64,000 bases of DNA. Source: Roseibium suaedae (GTDB lineage: Bacteria; Pseudomonadota; Alphaproteobacteria; Rhizobiales; Stappiaceae). Below are positions 35,006 through 42,247 of this stretch, one piece after another (positions within the stretch are counted from its first letter, which is position 1; each line of letters starts with the position of its first letter). The DNA lies in assembly GCF_900142725.1 (NCBI RefSeq), contig NZ_FRBW01000002.1:1144710-1208709 (forward strand). Reading direction: 5' to 3'. The translations under genes were made by a program, and so were the position numbers. The notes beneath the pieces were generated by a model. That model was not told the origin of the DNA. It made no database searches and saw only the letters and a program-made list of their open reading frames with translations.

Positions 35006-36232
35006 TTAAAGGCCCATTGGCGGCGGACCGCCACGCGTAGAGGTCTGCGAAGCCGTGCCGGCCGCCTTTTGCCCGGAGATCACCCGATCGCCTTCATCAA
35101 GTCCCGAGCGCACTTCCGCCGTGATCTTGTCGTTGAGACCGATCTCGACCTTGCGCTGCTCAATGGCGCCGTCGGTTGTTGCGACCAGCACCGTGTAGCG
35201 CCCGTCAGCATCGCGGCTTTGCAAGGCAGCAGAGGGCACTGTCAGCACGTTTTCTGCCAGGCCAAGCTGAATACGGACATCCGCCGTCATATAGGTTCTG
35301 AGTTTGCCCTCCGGGTTCGGCACATGGAAGACACCGATATAATAGATCGCGGAGGTCGAGGTCGTGGAGGAAGAAGAAGAGTCCGGCAGGCTGCTGTCGT
35401 CAACAATGCTTTCGGGTGCCGGCTCGATGGTCTCCAGCTTGGCGGAATAAGTCACATCCGGAGCCCCGAGAACGGAGAAAGTCACCGGCAGACCAGCCTG
35501 GATCCTGACGATGTCGGCTTCGGAAATCTCGGTGCGGACAGCCATGGTGTTGAGATCACCCAGGACGATGATCGTGGGGGCCGACTGGACCGCGTTCACC
35601 GTCTGGCCTTCCTGGCTCACGATGGCAAGGACCGTCCCATCCGAAGGCGCCTTGATCTTTGTATAGCCAAGATCGACCTCGGCAGCGGCAACTGCAACTT
35701 CCGCTGACTTGATCTGTGCCCGGAGTGAATCCATCTGGGCGAGAATGGTTTTTTCGCCTGCAACAGCGCTATCCAGATCGGAGGTTGCGGAGATCTTCAT
35801 GTTCGCAAGGCTCTGCTCGCGCTTGAGGGTCTGCCGCGCCAGAACCAGCTCGGCTTCCTTTTCCACCAGTTCGGCTTCGGTCTTGGCCTTGGCAGCCTCC
35901 GCTTCCAGCAAGGCATTCTGCTGGCTGACAGAATCTATCTCGGCGACAAGATCGCCTGCCTTGATCGTCTGACCAAGGGACACGTGCAGAGCCGTGATGC
36001 GGCCTGAAGCCTGGGCCCCAACCGCCACGAGATTTTGAGGCTTTACAATACCGGTCGCCAGGACAGTCTCTTCAACCGTCCCCTTTGAAACTGTCGAGAC
36101 CAGATACGCAGACAGTGGATCCTGTTCATCCAGACGCCCTGTCGCATAGGCCCAAGTCAGGCCTCCAGCCACGATGAGCGCGAGAAAAGCCAGCAGCTTG
36201 ATGGTGGCCCTGAGAGCCGAATTTCGCTTCAT
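35006..36232 (-). CDS. macA: MacA-type periplasmic adaptor (membrane fusion protein)
   Basis: This is a 408-aa adaptor linking MacB to an outer-membrane channel. An N-terminal signal anchor (LLAFLALIVAGGLTWAYATG) is followed by a lipoyl half-motif (VGAQASGRITALHVSLGQTI), a coiled-coil of about 80 residues rich in Ala/Glu/Lys, the second half-lipoyl (LGYTKIKAPSDGTVLAI), and beta-barrel domains. An odd low-complexity insert, SLPDSSSSSTTSTSA, lies near residue 295 in a beta-barrel loop. First gene of the macAB operon. Confidence 0.9.
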   Translation of the reverse strand: MKRNSALRATIKLLAFLALIVAGGLTWAYATGRLDEQDPLSAYLVSTVSKGTVEETVLATGIVKPQNLVAVGAQASGRITALHVSLGQTIKAGDLVAEIDSVSQQNALLEAEAAKAKTEAELVEKEAELVLARQTLKREQSLANMKISATSDLDSAVAGEKTILAQMDSLRAQIKSAEVAVAAAEVDLGYTKIKAPSDGTVLAIVSQEGQTVNAVQSAPTIIVLGDLNTMAVRTEISEADIVRIQAGLPVTFSVLGAPDVTYSAKLETIEPAPESIVDDSSLPDSSSSSTTSTSAIYYIGVFHVPNPEGKLRTYMTADVRIQLGLAENVLTVPSAALQSRDADGRYTVLVATTDGAIEQRKVEIGLNDKITAEVRSGLDEGDRVISGQKAAGTASQTSTRGGPPPMGL

Positions 36233-36869
36233 AAATCATCTTCCGCACAGAACGCATCCAGCGCGCATGTCGCCGGACTTCTATCTGCGCTGCGGAAAAG
36301 CGCGGGGATCACCGAAGGGAACTCCCGCATTGCGCCAGCACAGCCCACCATCTGCTGCGCACCCGTCCGCAAGGCGCTGCACAGGCATATAGAGCTGTCC
36401 CGCAAAGCTCAAGACAGAACAATGTAACGTAAAGTCCAAACAGAAATCAGGAGAAACAAAACGACAAGTAAGGAAACCAAAAGAATGGATGAAACAAATA
36501 AATGAATCTTGCGAAAAAATACAAAAAAATGGAATACAAATTTTCTTAGGAAAGCATGAAAAATAGAGGAAAAACCCCAAAAGGAAGAGCATTTTACATT
36601 TAGTTAATGAAGACAAATTCTCTTTAAAACTGCCAGCTGCTTCGCTCCATGTCCTCCACCGCTCTTCTTGCGCCCTTGCTTGCTTGCCCACACGGCGGGT
36701 CCCACCTCCTATTGACTGGGCAAATCCTGCCGGGCAGTAGGAAGATTTTTCCTATAAAAAACAACGATTTAAGTGAATTTTTAGCGCCTGATTTCGCACC
36801 AGCCCCCGTTCAAGAACCATGAGTGGATCAGCGGAGCTCCATTCTTCAGGGACGACAGGGGCAGAGAAG
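36233..36869. other. Long intergenic region with an AT-rich, A-biased block
   Basis: This 637-bp gap separates macA from the ECF sigma gene. From about 36410 to 36620 the + strand is strikingly A-rich and poor in G+C compared with the rest of the window. It contains no convincing gene: the minus-strand frame 36281-36691 gives a Phe/Cys-rich product typical of translated AT-rich non-coding DNA. A second AT-rich stretch at 36735-36782 precedes the motif CGCCTGAT at 36785. The block is a likely regulatory or acquired segment. Confidence 0.6.
36785..36792 (+). promoter_or_regulatory. CGCCTGAT motif, copy 1 (upstream of ECF sigma gene)
   Basis: CGCCTGAT follows an A/T-rich run (gaatttttag) and lies 77 nt before ATG 36870. 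The same octamer precedes the flagellin gene and the flgD gene, so it may be a promoter element shared across this island. Confidence 0.4.
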
Positions 36870-37538
36870 ATGGGCTTGCCATCAATGAAAAAGGATCTCG
36901 ACGCAGATGAGGCGCAGAAGGCTGCTGACGCCCGCAAGGCCGAGATCGTAAAGGCGAAAAGCCTGAACCTGTCCACGTTACCCGATGAAGACCTGCTCGA
37001 ACTGATCCGCCAGGACAACGAGACCGCTTTTCGCACCCTTGTCGACCGACACGTGGATCGCGGATACGCGGTGGCTTACCGAATCCTGCGCAACGCATCC
37101 GATGCGGAGGATGTGGTCCAGGATGCCTTCCTGCAGGTCTGGACCAGACGGGCCGTCTGGCAAGCAGGCCGCGCCCGATTTTCGACCTGGCTTTACCGGG
37201 TCATTTCCAACCGCTGCATCGATCTTCTGCGCCGCCCCCGGATCGAGACCATGGAAACCTTGCCGGAGCTGGAGGATGACCGGAGCGACCAGATGCAGTC
37301 GCTTGCCCGGCAGGAAGCCAGCGACCTGCTGCAGGAAGCCATGGGAAAGCTCCCGGATCAACAACGGATCGCGCTCGTTTTTTCCTATACGGAGAATCTC
37401 AGCAACGGAGAAATTGCGGAGATCATGGAAACCTCCATCTCCGCCGTCGAAGCTCTGCTGAAGCGCGGAAGGCAGAAACTCCGCCATTTGCTACGAAATA
37501 CAGGCGGCGAGATCTTATCTACATTTACGAAGTATTAA
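36870..37538 (+). CDS. ECF-type RNA polymerase sigma factor
   Basis: This 222-aa sigma-70 family regulator heads the flagellar island. A charged N-terminal extension of about 35 residues precedes region 2 (FRTLVDRHVDRGYAVAYRIL, then DAEDVVQDAFLQVW, with ARFSTWLYRVISNRCIDLLR). Region 4 is LQEAMGKLPDQQRIALVFSY followed by LSNGEIAEIMETSISAVEALLKR, a helix-turn-helix for the -35 element. No region 3 is present, as in ECF factors. ATG 36870 is preferred because a purine-rich GGGGCAGAGAAG precedes it; ATG 36819 is in frame. No membrane anti-sigma gene is adjacent. A private role in transcribing the downstream filament genes is inferred from position. Confidence 0.88.
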   Translation: MGLPSMKKDLDADEAQKAADARKAEIVKAKSLNLSTLPDEDLLELIRQDNETAFRTLVDRHVDRGYAVAYRILRNASDAEDVVQDAFLQVWTRRAVWQAGRARFSTWLYRVISNRCIDLLRRPRIETMETLPELEDDRSDQMQSLARQEASDLLQEAMGKLPDQQRIALVFSYTENLSNGEIAEIMETSISAVEALLKRGRQKLRHLLRNTGGEILSTFTKY

Positions 37539-37568
37539 CTATTCGGAACGGGTCAGAGCATTTTATTT

Positions 37569-37576
37569 CGCCTGAT
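37569..37576 (+). promoter_or_regulatory. CGCCTGAT motif, copy 2 (upstream of flagellin)
   Basis: It follows a T-rich stretch (cattttattt) and lies 99 nt before the flagellin ATG. A GGAAC sequence at 37545-37549, of the kind used as an ECF -35 element, lies 19 nt upstream of it. Confidence 0.4.
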
Positions 37577-37675
37577 TACGGACTCTACTTCCGTTGAAGG
37601 GTCAGGCGCGCGTTTTCAGCGCCAAGACCGCGCCTGAGAAATGGGGCGTGGCCCCAATGTCATCAGGAGTTGAAG

Positions 37676-39232
37676 ATGCCCGTTATCTCGACCAACACTG
37701 CCGCGAACACCGCTGTTCGCTACTTGAATGCCAACTCGGAGAGCCAGTCCGACTCCCTCGCCAAGCTGGCAAGTGGCTCGCGCATCACCCGCGCATCTGA
37801 CGATGCAGCCGGTCTCGCGATCTCCACCAAGATTTCTTCCGACGTGACCGCTCTGGAGCAGGCTTCCACCAACGCCTCCCACGGTATCTCCATCCTTCAG
37901 ACCGCCGATGGCGGCGCTGCCAACGTCAGCGACATTCTGGAACGTATGAAGACGCTGGCCTCCCAGTCTGCTTCCGGTACGGTGACCGACACGGAACGCG
38001 CTTATATCCAGGCAGAATTCGAAGAGCTGCAGGACGAAATTGACGCCATCTCGACGTCGACCCGTTACAACGGCCAGAGCCTTCTGGATGGCACCAGCGA
38101 CTTCGCCGACGACACGGTAGAGACCGCCGCGACCGCGACAGGCGCTCTGTCTGACGTCACCGCCTCCGACGCCAGCCTGTCCGGAACCACCGCTCTCGCA
38201 GACCTCAGCCTCGCGGCAGGTGAAACCGCAAGTTTCACGCTGACAATCGACGGCACGGAGACGACCGTCACGCTTGGTGACGACACCTCCGTATCCGCAC
38301 AGACCATTACTGCTGCGCAGATCGTCAGTGCCATCAACACCGCAACCGGGGCCACCAACGCCAGCCTGGACACTGACGGCAACCTCGTCCTGACCGATAC
38401 GGGCGCCCTCGAAATTTCCGTTTCCGACTTCTCGGCAAGTGGCGCCTCGTCCTTCGACGCTTCCAGCCTCGGCCTGACCGAAACGAGCGCGGTGGGTTCC
38501 ACCGAGGGGTCCGTTACCATTGCAGCGGGCGAAACAGCCTCCTTCAAGATCGGAACAGTCGAAGTCACGCTTGGCGATGCAGACAGCACCTCCACCCAGA
38601 CCCTGTCCGCACAGGATGTGGCAGACGCGATCAACAGCGCCTTGGCTGATGCCAACGACTACAGCGCCACCGCATCCGTGGATGACGACGGCAACCTCAC
38701 CATTTCGACCAGAGAAGAAGGCAGCGATGCCTCTCTGACCCTGAGCGACTTCACTGGCATTGATGCTAGCGACCTCGGGCTGACGGAAACTTCCACCGGC
38801 GTCGTAGCAGCCACGGGTACGACCACGGAATCCGCGAGCACGGGTGCAGATGTCGTCGTCGGGTCTGACTACACCGACACCATTACCCTGACGCTGACGA
38901 CGCTGACGACCGAGTCCCTTGGCATCAAGGAACTGGATGTCTCGACCCAGGAAGGCGCAGCTGAAGCCCTGGCCGTTCTCGACATGGCAATCGACGACGT
39001 CTCCAAGGCACGTGCAGAAATGGGTGCGACCATGTCGCGCTTCGAGTTCCGCTCGACCCAGCTCGAAACCAGCATCGAGAACTTGGAAGCAGCAGAATCT
39101 GCCATCGCCGACGTGGATATCGCGACGGAACAGGCAAAGCTGTCTGCAGCCAGCGTGAAGGTTCAGGCAGCTGTCGCAGCTGCTTCCCAGGCCAACGAAA
39201 TGCCTGAGAACCTCCTAAAGCTGCTGCAGTAA
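37676..39232 (+). CDS. fliC: Flagellin (filament protein)
   Basis: This is the major filament subunit, 518 aa, exported through a flagellar channel. The N-terminal D0/D1 domain is canonical (VISTNTAANTAVRYLNANSE, then KLASGSRITRASDDAAGLAI and GISILQTADGGAANVSDILE). The C-terminal D0/D1 ends with ATEQAKLSAASVKVQAAVAA and QANEMPENLLKLLQ. The central region contains two related repeats of about 90 residues (about 175-270 and 278-370), each starting AAGETASF and ending SLGLTETS or DLGLTETS, like flagellin IN domains. The protein lacks cysteine and is acidic. ATG 37676 has GGAG 6 nt upstream. The N-terminus looks more like Rhodospirillales flagellins than the rhizobial MTSIL type. Confidence 0.93.
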   Translation: MPVISTNTAANTAVRYLNANSESQSDSLAKLASGSRITRASDDAAGLAISTKISSDVTALEQASTNASHGISILQTADGGAANVSDILERMKTLASQSASGTVTDTERAYIQAEFEELQDEIDAISTSTRYNGQSLLDGTSDFADDTVETAATATGALSDVTASDASLSGTTALADLSLAAGETASFTLTIDGTETTVTLGDDTSVSAQTITAAQIVSAINTATGATNASLDTDGNLVLTDTGALEISVSDFSASGASSFDASSLGLTETSAVGSTEGSVTIAAGETASFKIGTVEVTLGDADSTSTQTLSAQDVADAINSALADANDYSATASVDDDGNLTISTREEGSDASLTLSDFTGIDASDLGLTETSTGVVAATGTTTESASTGADVVVGSDYTDTITLTLTTLTTESLGIKELDVSTQEGAAEALAVLDMAIDDVSKARAEMGATMSRFEFRSTQLETSIENLEAAESAIADVDIATEQAKLSAASVKVQAAVAAASQANEMPENLLKLLQ

Positions 39233-39246
39233 TCCGCTGCGGAATT

Positions 39247-39303
39247 CCGGGCTGCGGGTTAACCCCGCAATGAGGCATCCGCCTTTCCCTACCCGCAGCC
39301 CGG
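39247..39303 (+). promoter_or_regulatory. Alternative hairpins between flagellin and fliD
   Basis: CCGGGCTGCGGGT (39247-39259) pairs perfectly with ACCCGCAGCCCGG (39291-39303) across a 31-nt loop. The same left arm can instead form a local hairpin, TGCGGG (39253-39258) with CCCGCA (39264-39269). The two folds are mutually exclusive. It may protect the flagellin message or attenuate read-through into fliD. Confidence 0.5.
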
Positions 39304-39366
39304 GACCTTATCGCCTGCGCCAGGCACTCCGCCCGTCTGGCCTCCGGATTTACAGGATCGTCCTCC

Positions 39367-41052
39367 ATGACAACAACGACATCGACGACGTCATCAACGA
39401 CGACCACCTCCACCAGTTACAGCTATTCCACCAGTTCATCCGACACGGACTGGGACGCCCTCATCGAAGTTGCAGTCGCCGCGAAGGAAACGCGCGCGGA
39501 CTCCATCGATGTCAAGATCGCAGACAATGAAGCGACAATCGCCGCATACGAGGAAATGCAGTCCCTGCTGCAGGACATCGTCAGCGCAGCGGAAACCATT
39601 CGCGGCACCGCAGACAGCTTGACCGCCAATGACGATATCTTCTCCACCCGCGCAGCCTATCTGACCGCCGTAGGAGATGTGGACGCCGAGAGCGCCGTCG
39701 TTGTCACCGCCGAGGCCGATGCAACGATCACCACCTATGACCTGCAGATCCTCCAGCTCGCGTCGGCACAGAAGATTGCCGGCACAGCCGTCGAGGACAA
39801 GACAGCCGAACTCGGGCTCAGCGGCACTTTCAGCCTTCAGCTTGAGAACATGGAAGCCGTCGAGATCGAGATTTCCGAGGATATGACCCTGATGGAGATC
39901 GCCGAGGCGATCAACGCCAACTCGGACACTTCCGGCGTCTCTGCAACGGTGCTCGAAGTCTCGGAAGGCAGCTACCGGCTCATTCTCAGCGCGGACGAAA
40001 CCGGTCAGGAAATCGTTCTGACCGACGTTTCCGGAGATGATGTTTCAGGCTCACTTGGCCTGACCAACGAGGACGGCAGCTTCACCAGCGAGCTGCAGGA
40101 AGCCCAATCGGCCATCATCAAGATCGATGGGATCGAGGTGACCCGCACAACCAACACCATCGACGATCTGGTCGATGGCGTGACTTTCAATCTCTATCAG
40201 GAGACAGGAGAGGAAGACTCCATCTCGGTGGAGATTTCCAACGACCTCACCTCGATCAAGTCGGCGATCACCGCACTCGTGGATGCCTACAACCTCTATC
40301 GCGAATGGGCGGTCACCCAGCAAGCGACCTCGTCTGCAGGCGGGGCATCCGATGATGCCGTGCTCTTTGGGGACAGCACGCTGCGCGCCGTCAACACGGC
40401 GATCGCGGACGCGCTGTCCACTGTCATCGATACAGATTCCATGGCCCTGCTCGGGCTGTCCTATGACGAAAGCAACTATCTCGTTCTGGATGAGACCACA
40501 TTGAACGAAGCCCTCCTGGCAGACGTGGACGCCATCGAGGACCTGCTCGCTTTCCAGATGACATCCACTTCCACGGATATTGCTCTGCTCAACCGCTCCT
40601 CCAACATGCCGGAAAGCCTCAGCCTCGACATCGAAGTCGATAGCGATGGCAATATCAGCAGTGTTTCCGTCGACGGTGACAGCAGCCTCTTCACCATCAG
40701 CGGCTCCCGTATCAAGGGCGCCGAGGGATCGATCTATGAAGGCATCACCTTCGTCTTCACTGGCGATGAAAGCCAGTCGGTAGATCTCACCTTCTCCAGC
40801 GGGATTGTCGAAAAGCTTTATTCGGCCATCGAGTCCTATTCCAATTCCGATGACGGCATCCTGGAAGACATGATGGTCAGTCTCACCGAAACCAACGAAG
40901 ACCTGCAGGAAGATGCCGATGATATCCGCAGCCGTGCGGAAACCTATCGGGACACGCTTGCAGCCCGCTATGCGGCCTACCAGGTGGCCATCGAGGAAGC
41001 CGAATCCACCCTGGACTATCTAGAAGCCCTTCTTAACTCGGGAAATGATTGA
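39367..41052 (+). CDS. fliD: Flagellar filament cap protein (FliD, hook-associated protein 2)
   Basis: This is a 561-aa protein of the FliD family, forming the cap under which flagellin assembles. It opens with a 28-residue Ser/Thr-rich tract (MTTTTSTTSSTTTTSTSYSY...), then WDALIEVAVAAKETRADSID, the usual N-terminal FliD helix. The repeated pattern TYDLQILQLASAQKIAG and the domain around LMEIAEAINANSDTSGVSATV and YRLILSADETGQEIVLTD are characteristic. The C-terminal coiled region ends RYAAYQVAIEEAESTLDYLE. The protein is strongly acidic. Many alphaproteobacteria lack FliD, so its presence here is notable. fliS follows directly. Confidence 0.88.
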   Translation: MTTTTSTTSSTTTTSTSYSYSTSSSDTDWDALIEVAVAAKETRADSIDVKIADNEATIAAYEEMQSLLQDIVSAAETIRGTADSLTANDDIFSTRAAYLTAVGDVDAESAVVVTAEADATITTYDLQILQLASAQKIAGTAVEDKTAELGLSGTFSLQLENMEAVEIEISEDMTLMEIAEAINANSDTSGVSATVLEVSEGSYRLILSADETGQEIVLTDVSGDDVSGSLGLTNEDGSFTSELQEAQSAIIKIDGIEVTRTTNTIDDLVDGVTFNLYQETGEEDSISVEISNDLTSIKSAITALVDAYNLYREWAVTQQATSSAGGASDDAVLFGDSTLRAVNTAIADALSTVIDTDSMALLGLSYDESNYLVLDETTLNEALLADVDAIEDLLAFQMTSTSTDIALLNRSSNMPESLSLDIEVDSDGNISSVSVDGDSSLFTISGSRIKGAEGSIYEGITFVFTGDESQSVDLTFSSGIVEKLYSAIESYSNSDDGILEDMMVSLTETNEDLQEDADDIRSRAETYRDTLAARYAAYQVAIEEAESTLDYLEALLNSGND

Positions 41053-41054
41053 TC

Positions 41055-41498
41055 ATGAGCTATGCCATGAACCGCGCAATCGGCGCCTATCGTCAGGCTG
41101 CTGTCGCCGTGCCCCCTCTGGCCGCAGTGACCTTGCTTTTCGACGAAGTGCTCAACGCATTGATTCTAACATCGAGGCACCTGATGGACCGGGAGTATGA
41201 ACAGGCGCATCTGCGTTCCCAGCGTGCGGTCGGCATTCTGCAGGGGCTCCGCCAGAACCTGGATCTGAAGACCGGAGGGCCGGTGGCCAAGCAGCTCCTC
41301 GACACCTACACGCGCAACATTTCCGCCATCAATTCGGTGATCGGCAAGCCCGATGCAAACCGTCGGCTTCAACAGCTTGCAAGCGGCCTTCTCGAACTGC
41401 GCAATGCCTGGGCCGAGATGACCAGCCTGTCGCAAAGATCACTGGAACCACTTATGCGGGAATTCGAGATAAAACATGATATTGTCAGAAATGCCTAG
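41055..41498 (+). CDS. fliS: Flagellin export chaperone (FliS)
   Basis: This 147-aa helical protein binds the flagellin C-terminus and prevents premature assembly. The start AMNRAIGAYRQAAVAVPPLA and TLLFDEVLNALILTSRHLMD match the family's first helices (YxxxxVxTxxPxxLxxLLYDGxLxxL), with a variant PPLAAVTLLFDE. Later segments (RAVGILQGLRQNLDLKTGGP, LDTYTRNISAINSVIG) also fit. The ATG lies 2 nt after the fliD stop. The C-terminal tail of about 25 residues (SLEPLMREFEIKHDIVRNA) extends past the usual end. Confidence 0.85.
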   Translation: MSYAMNRAIGAYRQAAVAVPPLAAVTLLFDEVLNALILTSRHLMDREYEQAHLRSQRAVGILQGLRQNLDLKTGGPVAKQLLDTYTRNISAINSVIGKPDANRRLQQLASGLLELRNAWAEMTSLSQRSLEPLMREFEIKHDIVRNA

Positions 41499-41561
41499 GA
41501 CATAGACAGACACATTCCGGACATGTACGATTTGGGAAATTGACCCAACGTCGGATTCGGA

Positions 41562-41942
41562 ATGACCGCGCACAAAGCTGGCATGTCGCTTGAGATCTTC
41601 GAGGATCACCTGGACCGTTTCGGCGGCACAGTTGGTTCCTGGCCCGAGCGCATCCGCCAACACGCAGAAACACTTCTGAGCACGTCCGAGGAGGCTCGCG
41701 AGCTTCTCGCCGAGGTCAATACGATGGAAACTTACATCACACGCGCTGCGCCACTCCGCGCGCCGGCAGGTCTGGCAGACCGTATTGCCAACCGCGCCTT
41801 CCAACAGCGGCAGCAAAACGAACTGCATCCAACTCATCCTGCCTATGGTCTGGCCGAGCAGATCAGCGAAAGCTTCTCCAGCGCCAATTCCACATCTGCA
41901 GATACGGCAACGACGGGCAGCAAGACGGATATCATCGCCTGA
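41562..41942 (+). CDS. Uncharacterised 126-aa protein in the flagellar island
   Basis: Function is not recognised with confidence. The N-terminal half has the pattern FEDHLDRFGGTVGSWPERIR followed by HAETLLSTSEEARELLAEVN. A similar 'GG...WP...A..LL..S..AR.LL' segment occurs in small alphaproteobacterial proteins often encoded beside ECF sigma genes (recalled, not searched). The C-terminal third is Gln/Ser/Thr-rich and probably disordered. No membrane segment or signal peptide is visible, so a classical membrane anti-sigma is excluded. It is the last gene before a terminator, 64 nt after fliS. A cytoplasmic partner of the island's sigma factor, or a filament-associated factor, are both open possibilities. 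Confidence 0.7.
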   Translation: MTAHKAGMSLEIFEDHLDRFGGTVGSWPERIRQHAETLLSTSEEARELLAEVNTMETYITRAAPLRAPAGLADRIANRAFQQRQQNELHPTHPAYGLAEQISESFSSANSTSADTATTGSKTDIIA

Positions 41943-41984
41943 CACTGCCTGCTCTGCCCTAGTGCACGACCCAGACATTTCAAA

Positions 41985-42010
41985 GCCCGGCCCAAGCGCC
42001 GGGTTTTTTT
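41985..42010 (+). terminator. Intrinsic terminator after the 126-aa gene
   Basis: GCCCGGC pairs with GCCGGG across CCAAGC and is followed by seven T residues. It closes the fliC-fliD-fliS-126-aa unit before the separate flgD unit. Confidence 0.85.
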
Positions 42011-42060
42011 AATGCCCAGGCACGGTTAACTTCACAAAACAGCCCCACTCCACAAGAGCA

Positions 42061-42160
42061 CTATTTACCCGGCAGGTATTTCCTACCGGCACATTGTATT
42101 GGGCAGTAATTTCCCAGTAAATAAAAGAAAATTCTTCGCCTGATCTTTGGCCCTGGTCCG
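42061..42160 (+). promoter_or_regulatory. AT-rich leader of the flgD operon with CGCCTGAT motif (copy 3)
   Basis: The 305-bp gap between the 126-aa gene and flgD holds the terminator above and an AT-rich upstream region. It includes CGCCTGAT at 42137-42144, 103 nt before the flgD start, an imperfect palindrome around GGTATTTCCTACC (42075-42087), and GGGCAGTA (42101-42108), an octamer also found upstream of the sigma gene (36732-36739). No gene is seen in the gap. Confidence 0.45.
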
Positions 42161-42247
42161 TTTTAAAAACAAAAGGGATCGTAGAGCAGGAAAAATTGGC
42201 TCACCAGCGTCCCTTGCAGTGTTTTCATATTGCACGGAGACAAAACG

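Noticed and set aside
33024-36232. macAB considered as part of an antibiotic-production or self-resistance cluster
   Set aside because: No biosynthetic genes are adjacent, and the pair is separated from the rha locus by a bidirectional terminator.
36281-36691. Minus-strand frame of 136 codons in the macA-sigma gap
   Set aside because: Its Phe/Cys-rich translation follows directly from AT-rich non-coding DNA, and no ribosome-binding site or family match is visible.
39367-39450. Repetitive ACG/TCG-rich DNA resembling a short tandem-repeat array
   Set aside because: It encodes the Thr/Ser-rich N-terminus of FliD in frame and lacks the spacer structure of a CRISPR array.
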